This document shows positions 61,500-64,000 of a stretch of 64,000 nucleotides of DNA, piece by piece. Position numbers and translations under genes: made by a program. Position 1 is the stretch's first letter; the number at the start of each line of letters is the position of its first letter. Under the pieces are notes generated by a model, which was not told the origin of the DNA, did not search any database, and saw only the letters and a program-made list of their open reading frames with translations. Source of the DNA: Homalodisca vitripennis (lineage: Eukaryota > Arthropoda > Insecta > Hemiptera > Cicadellidae); contig NC_060212.1 of NCBI RefSeq assembly GCF_021130785.1, positions 145,145,001 to 145,209,000 on the forward strand. Reading direction: 5' to 3'.

Positions 61500-62608
61500 C
61501 CGATGTTGAATTATGTACGAGAGCACGATAAGTGTTTTTTTTTTATTTAATTGATAATCGCCCACACAAAGTGAAAACTTTCATTAATTAGATTCATTTT
61601 TTTCATTGAGACATAAAGGATAAAAATAAGTGCATTGATAAGACACTACTTTAGTGTAATTCGTCAGTAGTAATTACTAATTATGCGTTTAGTACTATTA
61701 TAAATATAATAAACTTCATTGATATTTATATGGCATAATCTACCAAGAGCATAAAACCTATCAATTTCATATTTTCATATTTGAACCAGTAGATAGTATT
61801 CAAACTCTAGTAAAGCTAGAAATTTTATAATACTACAACGTACGAATACGCTACACCACATGTCGCGTAACAGGTTTCGCTGGTTTTGCATGCTAAATTT
61901 TCAAGCCCGTAACTCCTTTCATTAGGTTACAGGTTACGTTAATATATCACATGTTTAAATTTTAAAAGATTTTGCTGTTTTCACAAACTTATTTCTTCTG
62001 TAATTTTCTTGTTGCAGTTATATACCCATTAAACAAATATAAAGATATTCAATAATTCTTACCCAAATCTCATGGAATTACATACACGATTATGGTAATG
62101 GATGTTTTTTATATAGAAATGAAGCTTAATGCAAAATTCCAATATGTGGATCAGTTCGCGGACAAATACAATTTTCGAATACCTCGAGCAATTGGCTTCG
62201 CTGACACTCAGAAAATACAATTTTATGAAGGAACTATTATCAATTCAACCCCGTTGTTTCGGTTTATCTCAGGATATTAAAAAGTATCCTAAATGAAATT
62301 AGTATAGTCCTTCCTATTGCAACGGGCTGATCACATTTTTTCCACATGTTTTGAAGTAAGTATTTGAAAGACTAGCGAAAATAGCTGCATTATTACATTT
62401 TGATATATATTAAATAGACGTTCCATCAAATGTAGGTTAGTACGGTTTACTACTATGAACTTTGCTTGCTTCGCTATTTCAGTTTAATTCACAATTTATC
62501 ACATTAGTACACACAACTCATCCCTACATACTTATTCAAGTGTAGCAATTCACATACTATTTAGGAACCGAAGAAGATAATGAAGATTGATCATTAATTC
62601 GTATTAAA
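61500..62608. other. No feature recognised
   Basis: AT-rich, with only a 62-codon frame at 62092-62280 that matches nothing I know. Confidence 0.5.
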
Positions 62609-63078
62609 TACTCAAGTATACAACTTTTGGATTACACATCAATCATGGAATAAATAGCATATGACAACTCACACAAAGTAGCATTAGAGTACAAGTAGAA
62701 ATGTTGGCAAAACTGACTAAAACACACAAAGTAGTCTTTATTGGCAGTCCCTGAATTGTAAAAAAATTTCACAAAAGAAATCATTTTTGTAGTTTCTCGG
62801 ATGTTCCCAAGACCAATTTTCTGGTTCCCCAGTCTCTGGTTTTATATACTCAAGTATAGAACTTGTGGATTACACATCATATCATGGAATACATTCATGA
62901 AATAGCATATGACAACTCACAAAGTAGCATTAGAGTACAAGTAGAAATGTTGGCAAACCGGACTAAAACGCACAAAGTAGTCTTTATTGGCAGTCCCTGA
63001 ATTAGAAAAGACTACAAAAGAAATCAGGTTGTAGTTTTTAGTTTCTCGGATGTTTGCTGACTCCCCAGTCTCTGAACG
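62609..63078 (+). repeat. Tandem duplication, about 238 bp x 2
   Basis: Copy 1 (62609-62846) and copy 2 (62847-63078) share TACTCAAGTATA, AGCATATGACAACTCAC, AGTACAAGTAGAAATGTTGG and GTCTTTATTGGCAGTCCCTG. They differ by substitutions and small indels. Neither holds an open frame of note. Confidence 0.9.
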
Positions 63079-64000
63079 GTTGAACCCTGTTTAGCTGGCT
63101 GTTTAACAGTTACCCGAATAATTACAAGGGTGACCCCTGCGGTCTGTGGGTGATATCCAATTTCACACACAACAAGGTGCGAGTGAGCGGTGGTGATTGG
63201 CTGAGGTGCTAAACGATGTGTCGGGAGATCAATCTCTTGTCCGGCAAGATTGCCAAACATCCCGGTGAGTGATGAGGGAGTAGCTCATTACCTGCGAGAG
63301 ATGGATCTAACCCGAGCAGAGGTCGGACTTTCACGGAGTTGTGCAAACACCGAGGTTCTAGCTCCTCAGCCGCCGCGCCGCCAACTATTGAACTTTCAGC
63401 CTTCCACCAGTTATGGGTCTCTCTCATGTTCATAAACATAATTTAAATACATCAGGGGTTTAATTAGTTGAGCGTTAGCGAAACCTATTAGTCGTGGGAC
63501 CTAGAACAAACTGTTTTTAAGGACTTAAAATGTTGCATGAAGCATTTATGTACAAGAAGCATCGTCTTCCATGATGGTACATGTCACTCCATAGGATTTT
63601 GCTGAGAGTTAGTGACCATTGGTCTTATGGGTAAACATAATGACGATGAGAAAATGGCAGGAGAATGGATTGGAATGTTTCAAAAACAATTCCAAAATGT
63701 GTCATACAAACTGTCTTAGTTGCTAATCATACGACATTGAAAAATTATAAAGATTTAGTAGACTATGGGAGATTAAATGAATATGAATCATATAATTATT
63801 AAGTATTAATAAAGCACTTTTACAGCTATATATAACAGATTTCATAATACAACAGCTTGAGCAATCTAATTTATGCCTTAGGCAGGACGTGTTTCGCTCG
63901 CTTCGCGACATTGTCAAACGCACACTCAAATAAGCAAAATATGGAAATATTACATCCTTGCCACAAAGGACTAAAATTAAATATATTAGTAAAACATAGA
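63079..64000. other. No gene recognised; GC-rich part at 63079-63420
   Basis: Competing frames of 61-78 codons at 63024-63439 on both strands without motifs. After 63440 the sequence is AT-rich to the window end. Confidence 0.45.

Overview
The window is AT-rich animal DNA with introns, GT-AG splice sites, microsatellites and many decayed transposons. It is most likely from an insect. The one intact cellular gene encodes a Snail-family zinc-finger protein closest to insect Escargot. The mix of CR1/Jockey-like LINEs, a BED-finger hAT, a PIF/Harbinger piece, a Helitron-like element and a DUF7869-type element would suit a large hemimetabolous (for example hemipteran) genome, but the species cannot be fixed from this sequence alone.

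Layout. 1-7.1 kb: no recognisable gene; a few GC-richer islands and a CA/CG microsatellite near 5.15 kb. 7.15-7.6 kb: a 100-bp inverted repeat whose arms carry a hammerhead-like core; a relative lies at 39.9-40.15 kb. 9.2-11.55 kb: a 5'-truncated LINE on the minus strand. 11.9-12.95 kb: two short tandem duplications. 15.84-16.64 kb: the tail of another LINE on the plus strand. 17-27 kb: non-coding, with a TA/CA microsatellite near 20.1 kb and several GC-rich islands that could be regulatory. 27.2-31.8 kb: the escargot-like gene, with a GC-rich promoter, exon 1 (27520-27616), a 2.3-kb intron, exon 2 (29926-31118) and a poly(A) signal at 31787. 32.4-37.3 kb: a nearly full-length but decayed two-ORF LINE on the minus strand whose ORF1 combines a PHD-like finger with an FP25K-like C-terminal domain. 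38.9-39.7 kb: a short hAT element with a remnant BED zinc finger. 42.76 kb: a run of 57 A. 42.9-43.8 kb: a Helitron-like non-autonomous element. 44.2-44.7 kb: the left end and first exon of a PIF/Harbinger (HARBI1/ALP1-like) transposase. 46.3-47.65 kb: five tandem units of about 235-285 bp, also with a hammerhead-like core. 49.58-54.17 kb: a 4.6-kb DNA transposon with 28/30-matching terminal inverted repeats and an AAAT target duplication, carrying a broken DUF7869-family gene, apparently nested inside an older element. 56.7-56.9 kb: a tRNA-derived SINE head. 58.88-59.60 kb: a 5'-truncated LINE tail with a 13-bp target duplication. 61.0-61.5 kb: a dense GATA-site cluster with a Snail-type E-box. 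62.6-63.1 kb: a 238-bp tandem duplication.

Functionally, a single developmental transcription-factor gene sits in a gene-poor neighbourhood. Such neighbourhoods usually hold long-range enhancers, and the GC-rich islands and the GATA cluster are the best candidates here. Almost everything else recognisable is dead or non-autonomous mobile DNA. The most novel object is the DUF7869-type element, because its ends, target duplication, subterminal repeats and coding region can all be seen together.
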